8,744 bases of DNA. Source: JBHEPS01 sp046261635. GTDB lineage: Bacteria; Acidobacteriota; Thermoanaerobaculia; Gp7-AA8. The stretch is taken from the NCBI GenBank assembly GCA_046261635.1, contig JBHEOL010000281.1, forward strand, positions 1-8,744. Reading direction: 5' to 3'. A model generated the notes under the pieces. The model was not told the origin of the DNA. It ran no database searches and worked only from the letters and a program-made list of their open reading frames with translations. The translations under genes and the position numbers were made by a program. Positions 1-7,099 of this stretch are shown here, one piece after another; positions within the stretch are counted from its first letter, which is position 1; every line of letters starts with the position of its first letter.

Positions 1-45
1 GAACAGAAATGTCTGAAGGCCTGGAATGACTACTTCGGAACCTAA
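1..45 (+). CDS. DUF4160 family protein, C-terminal end only
   Basis: The reading frame is open from base 1 and ends at TAA 43-45, encoding EQKCLKAWNDYFGT. The ending with a helix finishing in AW-(N/H)-(D/E)-YFG is typical of DUF4160 proteins, which are small and of unknown biochemical function. They are commonly encoded directly upstream of a DUF2442 gene, as here. The two genes overlap by 20 nt (26-45). The call rests on 14 residues plus the partner gene, so it is a contextual identification. The start lies outside the window. Confidence 0.68.
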   Translation, partial: EQKCLKAWNDYFGT

Positions 46-304
46 AGCCGGCGAACGGATCACGGCAGTACGAGTTACTGAGGATTCGCTGAGCATCGAT
101 CTGCTCGATGGACGCTCACTCACCGTGCCACTCGCCTGGTATCCCCGCTTGCTCGATGCCTCTGACGCGCAGCGGAGTGACTTCCGCGTCATCGGCGGAG
201 GCTTCGTCATTCATTGGCCCGACGTGGATGAGCATCTCTCGTCGCAGGGACTGCTTGCGGGTGCTCCGGCACCTGGCGTGCGTCTGGCGCACGGCGCGGG
301 CTGA
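26..304 (+). CDS. DUF2442 domain protein
   Basis: The protein has 92 residues. Residues 12-76 match the DUF2442 pattern: alternating strands, then DGR (28-30), a VPLAWYPRL segment (34-42), a GGGFVIHWP segment (57-65) and an acidic DVDEHLS followed by GLL. It is a small beta-rich fold of unknown biochemical role. DUF4160/DUF2442 pairs are sometimes discussed as toxin-antitoxin-like modules, but nothing in this sequence proves that. The ATG at 26 is supported by GAAGG at 15-19, 6 nt upstream. Its start is nested inside the end of the DUF4160 gene, which suggests translational coupling. The C-terminal tail (about 77-92) is Ala/Gly-rich and lacks the extended basic tail seen in many relatives. 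Confidence 0.85.
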   Translation: MTTSEPKAGERITAVRVTEDSLSIDLLDGRSLTVPLAWYPRLLDASDAQRSDFRVIGGGFVIHWPDVDEHLSSQGLLAGAPAPGVRLAHGAG

Positions 305-472
305 CTCTGAGTTCGCCCAGGCCCTACTCGCGCGCCGCCGCCCGCGCCTCCCTACTCCCGAGTGAGTTACCATCTGGCATCCGGGCTGCGGGGCTGAAGC
401 GGCAGACCGCCAGGCGACGAACGTGACACTCCGAATTGTTCAATCAGACGTCCGGGAAGGCCTCCGCCTGCC

Positions 473-500
473 GGGCGTTCCTGTATCAGCAGGAATGCCC
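473..500 (+). promoter_or_regulatory. RBS-containing hairpin in the M16 leader
   Basis: GGGCGTTCCTG (473-483) pairs with CAGGAATGCCC (490-500) over 11 bp, with one G-T wobble, closing a 6-nt loop (TATCAG). The 3' arm contains AGGA (491-494), the Shine-Dalgarno sequence for the ATG at 503, and the stem ends 2 nt before that start. In mRNA this would occlude the ribosome site. There is no T-run after it, so it does not look like an intrinsic terminator. If translation instead starts at ATG 542, the hairpin is only a leader structure. Regulation, for example by temperature or a trans-acting factor, is an inference. Confidence 0.5.
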
Positions 501-502
501 CG

Positions 503-3127
503 ATGACGCTGATTCAACCGTTTCTTCAGGAAGTCGCGCGGATGGTCCTTCCGAACGGGCTGACGGTTCTGGCATCCGAGCAGCCAGGCACCGGTGTGGT
601 CGCGATCGTCTGCTGGGTCCGCGCCGGCTATTTTCACGAAGCGGATGAAGTCGCGGGGATGGCTCATCTCATCGAGCACATGTTCTTCAAGGGCTCGGAG
701 CGGTTTCCGGGTGCGGAAGAAATCGCACGGCATGTCTCGGCTCTGGGAGGGACGACGAACGCCGCCACGATCTACGATGCGACGCACTACTATTTCGTCC
801 TTCCTTCGGCGGGTTTCGAGCGTGGCGTCGAGATCCAGGCCGACGCGATCCTGGCGCCACGCTTCGATCCGGAGGAGCTCGCCCGCGAAGCGGAAGTCGT
901 CATCGAGGAGTCGAACAGAAAGCTCGACAACCCGTCTGTCGTGGCGACCGAGAGGATGTACGCCACGGCCTTCCATCGGCACCGGATGCGGCGATGGCGC
1001 ATCGGTTCGCACGAGGTGCTCCGCGCGATCCGGCGAGACGCGCTCGTCGAGTTCTTCGAAGGCCTTTACCGCCCGGCGAACATGATCGTGGCCGTGGCGG
1101 GTGACGTGACGCCCGAGCGCGCCTTCGAGACCGTCGCCCGCACTTTCGGATCCATTCCGGCGGGCGAGGTCGAGAAAGAGCGGGGAGGCTCGGAACCGGC
1201 CCAGCGCGAGTTCCGCTTCTCCGAGTCGCGGGGCGACATCAGGCAATCGTTCTCGGTCTTCGGCTGGCACACCCCCGGTGAGGAGAACGAAGACGAGCCT
1301 GCCCTGGAGATTCTGGCCGAGATCCTCGGAGGAGGCCGTTCGTCGCGCCTCTACCGCAACGTCGTTCGAGCGGGAGGCGCGAGCAGCGTCACGGCATCCA
1401 ATTCCATCTGGGAGGACGTCGGCGTTTTCACCATTCGCAGCTCTTTCGAAGATGAGCAGATCCCGGCCGTCGAACGCGCGATCGTCCGCGAGATCGAGGC
1501 GATGAAGCGGTACGGGCCCGTCGATTACGAGCTGGCGCTCGCCCGGAACAGAATCGAGGCCGATACGATCTTCGGACTTCAGGACGCGCTCGGAAGGGCC
1601 TCGCTGCTGGCGTGGCAGGAGTCCCGAGGGGGGTATCAGCGCCTCGGCAGCCATCTCTCCGCTCTGGGCGCCGTGACTCCCGCCAAGGTCCGCGAGGTCG
1701 CGAATCGTTACCTGACGTTCGAGAACCTCACGGTTCACCGCTACCGCCCTCACGGTACTCCACCCGCGGAAGCGCCACTCGTCCTCAGTTCGCTGACCTC
1801 CGCGCTCGGCGGAGGGGGGTTCGCAGAGCCGAAGGCGATCGCCCCGCCCCCCCCGGGGCCGCGTCTCCCTGCCGCCGGCCGCGATCGTCCCATCCAACGA
1901 TTCGTGCTCACGAACGGCATGACGCTGTTCGTTCAGGAGCGGCGCGGGACACCTTCGGTCGCGGTCGACGTATCGTTCGCAGGAGGCCGTCTCCGCGAAT
2001 GCTCGGCAAATGCCGGAATCACCGCTCTGATGACCCGAATGATGCGGAGAGGCACATTGCGTCGGTCGGGGGAAGAGCTCGACCGGGCCATCGAGTATCT
2101 CGGGTCCGGCTTCTCGACACGTCTGAGCGACGACTATTTCGGTTTCGGGCTCGAGATTCTTCACGCTCACCTCGGGGACGGTGTGGATCTGCTCGCGGAG
2201 ATGCTCCTCGAGCCGTCCTTTTCGGCCGAGGATCTTCCGCGTGAGCGCGACCTGCAGATCTCGGCGATCCGAAGGTCGTTCGACTCTGCGAGCGACCGCC
2301 CCTTCCAGCTGTTCTCGGAGGCATTCTTCGGCCCGCATCCCTACGGTTTCCCATCGAGAGGGTTCGTGTCGAGCGTGGCCGGAATCACCAGAGATGACCT
2401 CGTGGACTGGTATCGCGAGACGATCGGAGCGGACTCGGTGCTCGGGATCGTCGTCGGCGACGTTCAGGCAGAAGCGGTCCGGGAGTTGATGGAAGCGCGG
2501 TTCTCCGGTTTGCGGAAAACGCCCGCTCTGCCGCGCGCGGTTGCAACGTGGCACCCTCCGCAGGTTTCGAGGGAGCTGGTCGAGACGCGAGCCCGGCGGC
2601 AGAGTGTCGCGGTGGTCGGGTTTCCAGCCGTCCCGCCGCAGCACGACGACTGGACCGTTCTGCGACTGATCCAGGACGTGGCTTCCGGCCTTTCCGGCAC
2701 GTTTTTCTCGGAGCTTCGCGGCCGCCGCTCGCTGGCCTATACGGTTTACGCCTCGGACTACTCGTCACGGCAGGCCGGGGCCTTCATCGGTTACATCGCG
2801 AGCGATGCCGCGAGGGAGAAGGAAGCGGTCGAAGGGCTCCTCGCCGAGTTCAGGAAGTTGAGCGGAGAGGGGATCTCGCGCGACGATCTCGATCGCGCCC
2901 GGGCGCACCTGGCGGGGACGACCCGGATCCGGCTGCAGACCAACAGCGCAATTGCGAGCGATCTGGCGTGGAGCTACCTGTTCGGGCTGGGACTCGATTT
3001 CCGCGAGCGATTTCTCGATCGGCTGCGCGGGATCAAGCTCGAGGATCTGAGGGGCGTTGCTAAAAAGTACTTCAACGGCGAAAATCACACTGTTGCGATT
3101 CTGCGTGGACGGGAGAAGACGGACTGA
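503..3127 (+). CDS. Tandem-domain M16 family zinc metallopeptidase (PqqL/pitrilysin-like)
   Basis: The 874-residue protein contains two M16 units, each with an N-domain and a C-domain. The first half (about 13-420) is catalytic. It has the inverted zinc motif HLIEH at 55-59 (H55 and H59 ligands, E58 catalytic base) and the distal ligand E136 in the segment VVIEESNRKLDNP, 77 residues after H59, as in pitrilysin. A Pro-rich linker (about 440-465) leads to the second half (about 466-874), which begins LTNGMTLFVQ. In place of HxxEH it has NAGITALM (503-510), so this half is inactive. It retains the RRSLAYTVY segment (741-749) of the substrate-binding C-domain. M16 enzymes form a clamshell chamber and degrade peptides. 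No signal peptide is visible, which suggests a cytoplasmic location. ATG 503 has AGGA 8 nt upstream. ATG 542 (residue 14, before VLPNGL) has AGGAAG 8 nt upstream and is a real alternative. Confidence 0.93.
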   Translation: MTLIQPFLQEVARMVLPNGLTVLASEQPGTGVVAIVCWVRAGYFHEADEVAGMAHLIEHMFFKGSERFPGAEEIARHVSALGGTTNAATIYDATHYYFVLPSAGFERGVEIQADAILAPRFDPEELAREAEVVIEESNRKLDNPSVVATERMYATAFHRHRMRRWRIGSHEVLRAIRRDALVEFFEGLYRPANMIVAVAGDVTPERAFETVARTFGSIPAGEVEKERGGSEPAQREFRFSESRGDIRQSFSVFGWHTPGEENEDEPALEILAEILGGGRSSRLYRNVVRAGGASSVTASNSIWEDVGVFTIRSSFEDEQIPAVERAIVREIEAMKRYGPVDYELALARNRIEADTIFGLQDALGRASLLAWQESRGGYQRLGSHLSALGAVTPAKVREVANRYLTFENLTVHRYRPHGTPPAEAPLVLSSLTSALGGGGFAEPKAIAPPPPGPRLPAAGRDRPIQRFVLTNGMTLFVQERRGTPSVAVDVSFAGGRLRECSANAGITALMTRMMRRGTLRRSGEELDRAIEYLGSGFSTRLSDDYFGFGLEILHAHLGDGVDLLAEMLLEPSFSAEDLPRERDLQISAIRRSFDSASDRPFQLFSEAFFGPHPYGFPSRGFVSSVAGITRDDLVDWYRETIGADSVLGIVVGDVQAEAVRELMEARFSGLRKTPALPRAVATWHPPQVSRELVETRARRQSVAVVGFPAVPPQHDDWTVLRLIQDVASGLSGTFFSELRGRRSLAYTVYASDYSSRQAGAFIGYIASDAAREKEAVEGLLAEFRKLSGEGISRDDLDRARAHLAGTTRIRLQTNSAIASDLAWSYLFGLGLDFRERFLDRLRGIKLEDLRGVAKKYFNGENHTVAILRGREKTD

Positions 3128-3128
3128 G

Positions 3129-3596
3129 ATGGAACAGCTCCGTGTGATGGAGGGGGGGAGCATCGACTCGTGGTACGACCTCGACCAGATGCTGGCTGAG
3201 ATCGCCTCGGAGTATTTTCCTGGCGTGACCCTTCCCGTGATCCGCTGGGGGCGCAAGGTCACGCGGAAGAAGAGGCGGAGCATCCGGCTCGGCTCGTATT
3301 TCCGCCCCACGGCGACGATCCGCATCCATCCGCTGCTCAATGCCCCCGAGGTTCCGCGCTACTTCGTCCAGTCGATCGTCTTTCACGAGATGCTCCACCA
3401 CGTTCTGGGTGGAAGCCACAACCGGAGATTTCACCGCGCCGAGCGGAACTTCCGGTATCACGCGGGGGCTCGCGAGTGGTTGCGCGCGAATCTTCTTCTG
3501 CTGCTCGGCCTGCGGGACCGCCCTCGCCGTGTCCTCCGTCTTCCACCGCCGGTGGCCGCCGGCTCACCCGCAAGCCAGCTCTCGCTGTTCGGCTGA
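3129..3596 (+). CDS. SprT-like zinc metalloprotease with C-terminal sliding-clamp-binding motif
   Basis: The 155-residue protein starts 1 nt after the M16 stop codon, so the two are probably co-transcribed and translationally coupled. The zincin motif is HEMLH at 86-90 (E87 catalytic), and the likely third ligand is H97 in GSHNRRF, matching the H-x-x-x-F pattern of SprT domains. The upstream segment around RLGSYF (53-58) and IRIHPLL (64-70) is typical of this family. SprT/Spartan domains include SPRTN and Wss1, proteases that remove proteins crosslinked to DNA. Residues 138-149 form a Pro/Ala/Gly/Ser linker, followed by QLSLF (150-154) and a final Gly. This matches the bacterial beta-clamp consensus QL(S/D)LF. 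A DNA-repair role is inferred from this. The frame is open back to 3057, but ATG 3129 fits the gene boundary, with GGGAG at 3111-3115 as a distant SD. ATG 3147 is another possible start. Confidence 0.85.
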   Translation: MEQLRVMEGGSIDSWYDLDQMLAEIASEYFPGVTLPVIRWGRKVTRKKRRSIRLGSYFRPTATIRIHPLLNAPEVPRYFVQSIVFHEMLHHVLGGSHNRRFHRAERNFRYHAGAREWLRANLLLLLGLRDRPRRVLRLPPPVAAGSPASQLSLFG

Positions 3597-3617
3597 TCCG
3601 GAAGCCCGGGATCGCCT

Positions 3618-5006
3618 CTACAGCGCCGTTCCGCTCATGGGAAACGTGAGCGTGTAGACGAAGCGGCCGCGCGCGATGGAGAGCACGATCGAGGAGCGAT
3701 CGACCCCGCGCATGAGGATGTCGCTGAGCTCGCGCACCGAGCGGACGTCGCGGCCGTTGGCTCCGACCACCAGGTCCCCCGGACGCAGCCCCATCTGCTC
3801 CGCGCGCGATCGGCTACCGACGCCGGTGATCACGATGCTCCCGCGCTGTTCGGCGACCTCGAGCCCCGCTACTTCCTCGAGTACCTGAAGCCCGAGCGAT
3901 GCCGGGGGGTCGACCGGGACGAGGCGTAGATCACTCGCTTCTCCCGAGCGATTGATTCTCAGGATGAGTGGAGATCCCGCGACCGCCGTGGCCGTGAGGG
4001 TGGTGAACGCCTCGCGCGATTCGACCGAGGCGTTGCCGACACCGGTGATCACGTCGCCGGGCCGAAGCCCCGCGATCTCGGCCGGAGAGCCGCCCGTAAC
4101 CCGGGTGACGAGCGCCCCGCGGGCGACGGCCAGTCCCAGCCGCCTCGCTTCCTCAGGCGTCACGGTGGCCGTGCTGATCCCGATCCACGCGGTGTGAACC
4201 TCGCCGAACTGCCGGAGGTCTTCGACGATCTTTTTCGCCCGATCCACGGGAATCGCGAAGCCGATGTTCTGCGCCTGCGCGTAAATCGCCACGTTGATGC
4301 CGACGACTTTTCCCTCGATGTTGAGTAAGGGGCCGCCGGAGTTTCCCGGGTTGATCGAAGCGTCCGTCTGGACGAAATCGGTGAACGTCCGGTTCTGCTC
4401 CTCCGACGGGACCGAGCGGCCGATCGCGGAGATGACGCCGGTCGTGACGGTCCCGCTGAGGCCGAACGGATTGCCGACCGCGATCACGGTCTCGCCGACG
4501 AGAAGATCGGACGAGGTCCCGAGAGGGAGTGTGGGAAGAGCGCCGTCGGTGTCCACCTTGAGGACCGCCAGGTCGTTGTCCGGATCGGCGCCGATGACCC
4601 GCGCTTCCAACTGGCGACCATCGTAAAGGTTGGCCGTGATCGAAGAGGCTCCTTCGATGACGTGAGCATTGGTCACGATGGTCCCGTCGGCCGCCCAGAT
4701 GAACCCGGAGCCGACCGACTGGGCCCGGTAGAGCCGGTCCCGTCCGGGGAACCCGAAAAATGGATCGAACGAGCGGTGGCGGATCACCGACTCGATCTGA
4801 ATGTTCACGACCGCCGGCAGGGCCGCGTGTGCCGCGAGGACGATCGGGGTCCTTCGCGCCGAGCCGACGGTCGGCGGAATCGTGGGGGAGGACGTCTGCG
4901 CTTCGGCCGGCGGAATGATGCGGCGCTCGCCATCTCCGCGGCAGCCGGCGAGAAGCGTCGCGAGAGCGAAAAGGAGGAGGACAGCTCGTTGGCAACGTGA
5001 CTTCAT
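3618..5006 (-). CDS. HtrA/DegP-type serine protease, lipoprotein, two PDZ domains
   Basis: The 462-residue protein begins with a lipoprotein signal: basic MKSRCQR, a hydrophobic stretch, and lipobox L-A-G-C with C22 as the lipidated residue. A linker rich in Pro, Ser and Thr (about 31-52) leads to a trypsin-like domain (about 58-265). The triad is H115 (TNAHVIEG), D145 (DNDLAVLKV) and S223 (GNSGGPL). PDZ1 spans about 270-365 (PAEIAGLRPGDVI) and PDZ2 about 368-455 (RAEQMGLRPGDLVVGANG). HtrA proteases degrade or chaperone misfolded envelope proteins, and the PDZ domains bind C-termini and control activity. Arg at +2 after the lipidated Cys gives no inner-membrane retention signal by the Enterobacterial rule. 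ATG 5006 has AGGTG 4 nt upstream. The gene is convergent with the SprT-like gene (21-nt gap) and divergent from the lipid kinase. The length is typical for the family. The exact subtype (DegP, DegQ or DegS-like) cannot be fixed by eye. Confidence 0.95.
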   Translation of the reverse strand: MKSRCQRAVLLLFALATLLAGCRGDGERRIIPPAEAQTSSPTIPPTVGSARRTPIVLAAHAALPAVVNIQIESVIRHRSFDPFFGFPGRDRLYRAQSVGSGFIWAADGTIVTNAHVIEGASSITANLYDGRQLEARVIGADPDNDLAVLKVDTDGALPTLPLGTSSDLLVGETVIAVGNPFGLSGTVTTGVISAIGRSVPSEEQNRTFTDFVQTDASINPGNSGGPLLNIEGKVVGINVAIYAQAQNIGFAIPVDRAKKIVEDLRQFGEVHTAWIGISTATVTPEEARRLGLAVARGALVTRVTGGSPAEIAGLRPGDVITGVGNASVESREAFTTLTATAVAGSPLILRINRSGEASDLRLVPVDPPASLGLQVLEEVAGLEVAEQRGSIVITGVGSRSRAEQMGLRPGDLVVGANGRDVRSVRELSDILMRGVDRSSIVLSIARGRFVYTLTFPMSGTAL

Positions 5007-5110
5007 GCGACACCTGTTCGACTTGCATTCCCCGGGCCGGGCTATGGCTTGGACGGGGAGAGAGCACCCCAGGTTGCACCAGCTCGGCGATTCCGTGAGA
5101 ACATTCCCTG
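5007..5110. other. Divergent intergenic region (htrA-like / lipid kinase)
   Basis: This 104-bp gap separates two divergent genes and must hold or adjoin their start signals. The only clear element is AGGTG (read on the minus strand at 5015-5011) before the HtrA start. On the plus strand, TTGCAT at 5023 and TATGGC at 5043 are 14 bp apart, too close for a standard sigma-70 promoter. No operator-like palindrome was recognised. Confidence 0.4.
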
Positions 5111-5998
5111 GTGCGGCTGCTCCTTCTCTACAACCCCAAGGCAGGAAAGGGAAGAGCTCACCGTCACATCGCCGAGGCCGTGGCGAGGCTCCAGGCGCGC
5201 GGAGCGGAGGTGGAGCTCCAGCCGAGCCGGAGCCCGGAGCACCTGATCGAGCTCGGCGCCCGCGCCGCCTCCTCGGGAGCGGACCGGATCGTGGCCTGCG
5301 GAGGTGACGGGACCGTCAACCTGATTCTCCGCAGGCTCGACCTCGATTGGGCCACGTTCGGAATCCTCCCTCTCGGATCGGGCGACGATTTCGCCAGGAC
5401 CGTCGGGATTCCCGAGGACCTCGGGGGAGCGTGCGAGGTTCTGTTGGATGGCCGAGTGAGGCCGATCGATGTCGCGATGGCCAACGAGGTTCGGTACGTC
5501 TGCGTCGCGGGATTCGGTTTCGACGCGCAGGTCAATCGGGTCGCCAACGAAAGCACCTCGAGGCTTCGAGGCACCCCCCTCTACCTCAGCTCGATCCTCA
5601 AGGTTCTGCGCAAGTTCGAGCCGCACCCCGTCTCGATCCGGAACGGAGCATCGAGGTGGGATCAGGAGATGATGTTTCTCGTCGTGGCGAACTCTCCGCG
5701 CTACGGGGCTGGAATCCATATCGCTCCGCACGCCGTCCCCGACGACGGGCTGCTGGATCTCTGCGTGGTCGGCAAGTGCGGGAAGATGGATCTCGTCCGG
5801 ACTCTGCCACTCGCTTACAGTGACGGCCATTTGAAGCGTCCATTCGTCCACTATCAGACCGGAACCGAATTCAGTTTCGAGACCGCTGATCCGATGGAGG
5901 TGTACGCCGACGGCGAACCGGTCACGAGCACGCCGGTTCATTTTTCGATCAGCCCGCAGAAGCTGCGACTGCTCGTCCCGCCTGGCAGATCGGAGTGA
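5111..5998 (+). CDS. Diacylglycerol kinase-family lipid kinase (YegS/DagK-like)
   Basis: The 295-residue protein has the catalytic domain first (about 1-125). It starts LLLLYNPKAGKGRA (3-16), the usual nucleotide-binding opening, then CGGDGTVN (63-70) with the GGDGT signature, then LPLGSGDDFAR (86-96), which in most relatives reads LPLGTGNDFAR. The C-terminal beta-domain carries the PDDGLLDLCVV segment (210-220) and YADGEP (265-270). The family phosphorylates diacylglycerol or related lipids with ATP at the inner membrane face. The actual lipid is not deducible. The start is GTG 5111: an in-frame TGA at 5096-5098 rules out anything further upstream except CTG 5108. A weak GAGA lies about 10 nt upstream. 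The gene ends 3 nt before the rlmN stop codon on the opposite strand, leaving no space for a separate terminator. Confidence 0.92.
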   Translation: MRLLLLYNPKAGKGRAHRHIAEAVARLQARGAEVELQPSRSPEHLIELGARAASSGADRIVACGGDGTVNLILRRLDLDWATFGILPLGSGDDFARTVGIPEDLGGACEVLLDGRVRPIDVAMANEVRYVCVAGFGFDAQVNRVANESTSRLRGTPLYLSSILKVLRKFEPHPVSIRNGASRWDQEMMFLVVANSPRYGAGIHIAPHAVPDDGLLDLCVVGKCGKMDLVRTLPLAYSDGHLKRPFVHYQTGTEFSFETADPMEVYADGEPVTSTPVHFSISPQKLRLLVPPGRSE

Positions 5999-6001
5999 GG
6001 C

Positions 6002-7099
6002 TCACGCGCCTCGCCGGTCGGAGCTTTCCGCTCGGCGGCGCGGCCTGTCGGTCTTTCCCCGCAACTGACCGCAGGCGGCGGCGATCTCGTCACCCTTCGA
6101 GCGGCGGACAGTGACGGCAACGCCACGGCGGACCAGTTCGGCCGAGAAGCGGTCGATCGCTCCGTCACCTGGACGGCGCATCCATTCCGGCAGGTTCGGA
6201 TCGGGATTGAAGGGGATCGCATTCACCTTCACCCGCAGACCGGTGAGCAGCCGCGCGAGCGCCGCGGCGTCGTCCGGCGAGTCGTTCCAACCGGCCAGCA
6301 GGACGTATTCGGCGGTGATCTCACGTCCCTTCTCGAGAGGGAAGGCGCGGAGCGTGGCCACCAGCTCGCGAAGGGGATGCTTCCTGGTGATCGGCATGAT
6401 CTGCTCCCGGCGCGCCTGGTCGGGAGCGTTGATCGACACGGCGAGATTCGGCCGGCGCTCGAGGCGCGCCAGCTCGGCGATCGCGGGCGTGATCCCGGAG
6501 GTCGAGATCGTGATGCGCCGGGGCGAGATGTTGCGATACAGGATCTCGAGGGCCGGGAGGACGCCTTCGAGGTTCAGGAGAGGCTCGCCCATTCCCATGA
6601 AGACGACGTTCATCTGCGTCCAGGGGATCTCGCGCTGCTCCCGGATGCGGTGGACCTGTCCGGTCATCTCGCCCGCGGTGAGGTCCCGTCCTGCGCCGAA
6701 GAAGCCGGTGACGCAGAATGTGCAGCCGACCGCGCAGCCAGCCTGCGAGGAGAGGCAGAGCGTGGTGCGATCTTTCATCGGCATGAGGACCGATTCGATC
6801 AGCGCTCCGTCGCTCAGCCGGAAAAGGAACTTCTCGCTGCCGTCGGGGCCCGGGGGCGTCGTGCTCTCGATCTGAGGCAGGGCGACGGTGTGCCGGGCGG
6901 CGAGCGCGTCGCGCAGGGACGCCGGGAGATTCGTCATCGCCTCGAAGCTGGAGACCCCCCGGTCGTGAACCCAGCTGGCGATCTGACCGGCGCGAAAGGG
7001 AGGGGAAGCCAGCTCGCCGAGCGCCTGTGGCAGCCCGGCGGGCGTGACGTCATGAAGATTTGTCGGAGCCTGGAGTTTTTCCTTCAATGCGACGGGCAC
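6002..7099 (-). CDS. rlmN: Dual-specificity RNA methyltransferase RlmN (23S rRNA A2503 / tRNA A37)
   Basis: With the GTG start at 7099 the protein has 365 residues, normal for RlmN. It is a radical-SAM enzyme that methylates C2 of A2503 in 23S rRNA and, in E. coli, A37 of some tRNAs. The radical-SAM cysteines are C122, C126 and C129 (GCAVGCTFC). The family-specific C115 (LCLSSQ) and the C-terminal C343 (AACGQL) correspond to E. coli C118 and C355, the methyl-carrying pair, so both methylation cysteines are present. MGMGEPLLN (168-176) is the SAM-binding GEP region, and VSINAPD (221-227) matches the SLNA/SLHA stretch. The frame is open to 7240, but the extra 47 residues are low-complexity and lie across the neighbouring gene. 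GTG 7099 has AAGG exactly 6 nt upstream. TTG 7087 is a weaker alternative. The start overlaps the upstream small gene by 50 nt, implying coupled translation. Confidence 0.95.
   Translation of the reverse strand: MPVALKEKLQAPTNLHDVTPAGLPQALGELASPPFRAGQIASWVHDRGVSSFEAMTNLPASLRDALAARHTVALPQIESTTPPGPDGSEKFLFRLSDGALIESVLMPMKDRTTLCLSSQAGCAVGCTFCVTGFFGAGRDLTAGEMTGQVHRIREQREIPWTQMNVVFMGMGEPLLNLEGVLPALEILYRNISPRRITISTSGITPAIAELARLERRPNLAVSINAPDQARREQIMPITRKHPLRELVATLRAFPLEKGREITAEYVLLAGWNDSPDDAAALARLLTGLRVKVNAIPFNPDPNLPEWMRRPGDGAIDRFSAELVRRGVAVTVRRSKGDEIAAACGQLRGKTDRPRRRAESSDRRGA

Noticed and set aside
374..413. Nested CTGGC...GCCAG and CTGC...GCAG pairing in the 305-502 gap, as a riboswitch
   Set aside because: The stems are four to five pairs each and no known riboswitch core was recognised.
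440..2644. A 734-codon open frame on the minus strand opposite the M16 gene
   Set aside because: The translation is rich in Arg, Asp, Glu and Pro without recognisable domains, and the opposite strand encodes a clear M16 peptidase. Such long antisense frames are common in GC-rich genes.
3595..3613. Hairpin GATCC / GGATC between the convergent SprT-like and HtrA genes, as a bidirectional terminator
   Set aside because: The stem is only five to seven pairs with a bulge and has no T-run on either side, so it is too weak to call.
5023..5048. TTGCAT and TATGGC as a sigma-70 promoter for the lipid kinase
   Set aside because: The spacing is 14 bp instead of about 17 and the -10 match is poor.
4153..5079. 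A 308-codon minus-strand frame overlapping the HtrA gene
   Set aside because: It is the shifted frame of the same strand, giving an Arg/Gly/His-rich sequence with no fold. The HtrA frame has the complete triad and PDZ domains.
5042..5941. A 299-codon minus-strand frame opposite the lipid kinase
   Set aside because: No family motifs and Arg-rich composition, while the plus strand has GGDGT and the other kinase signatures.
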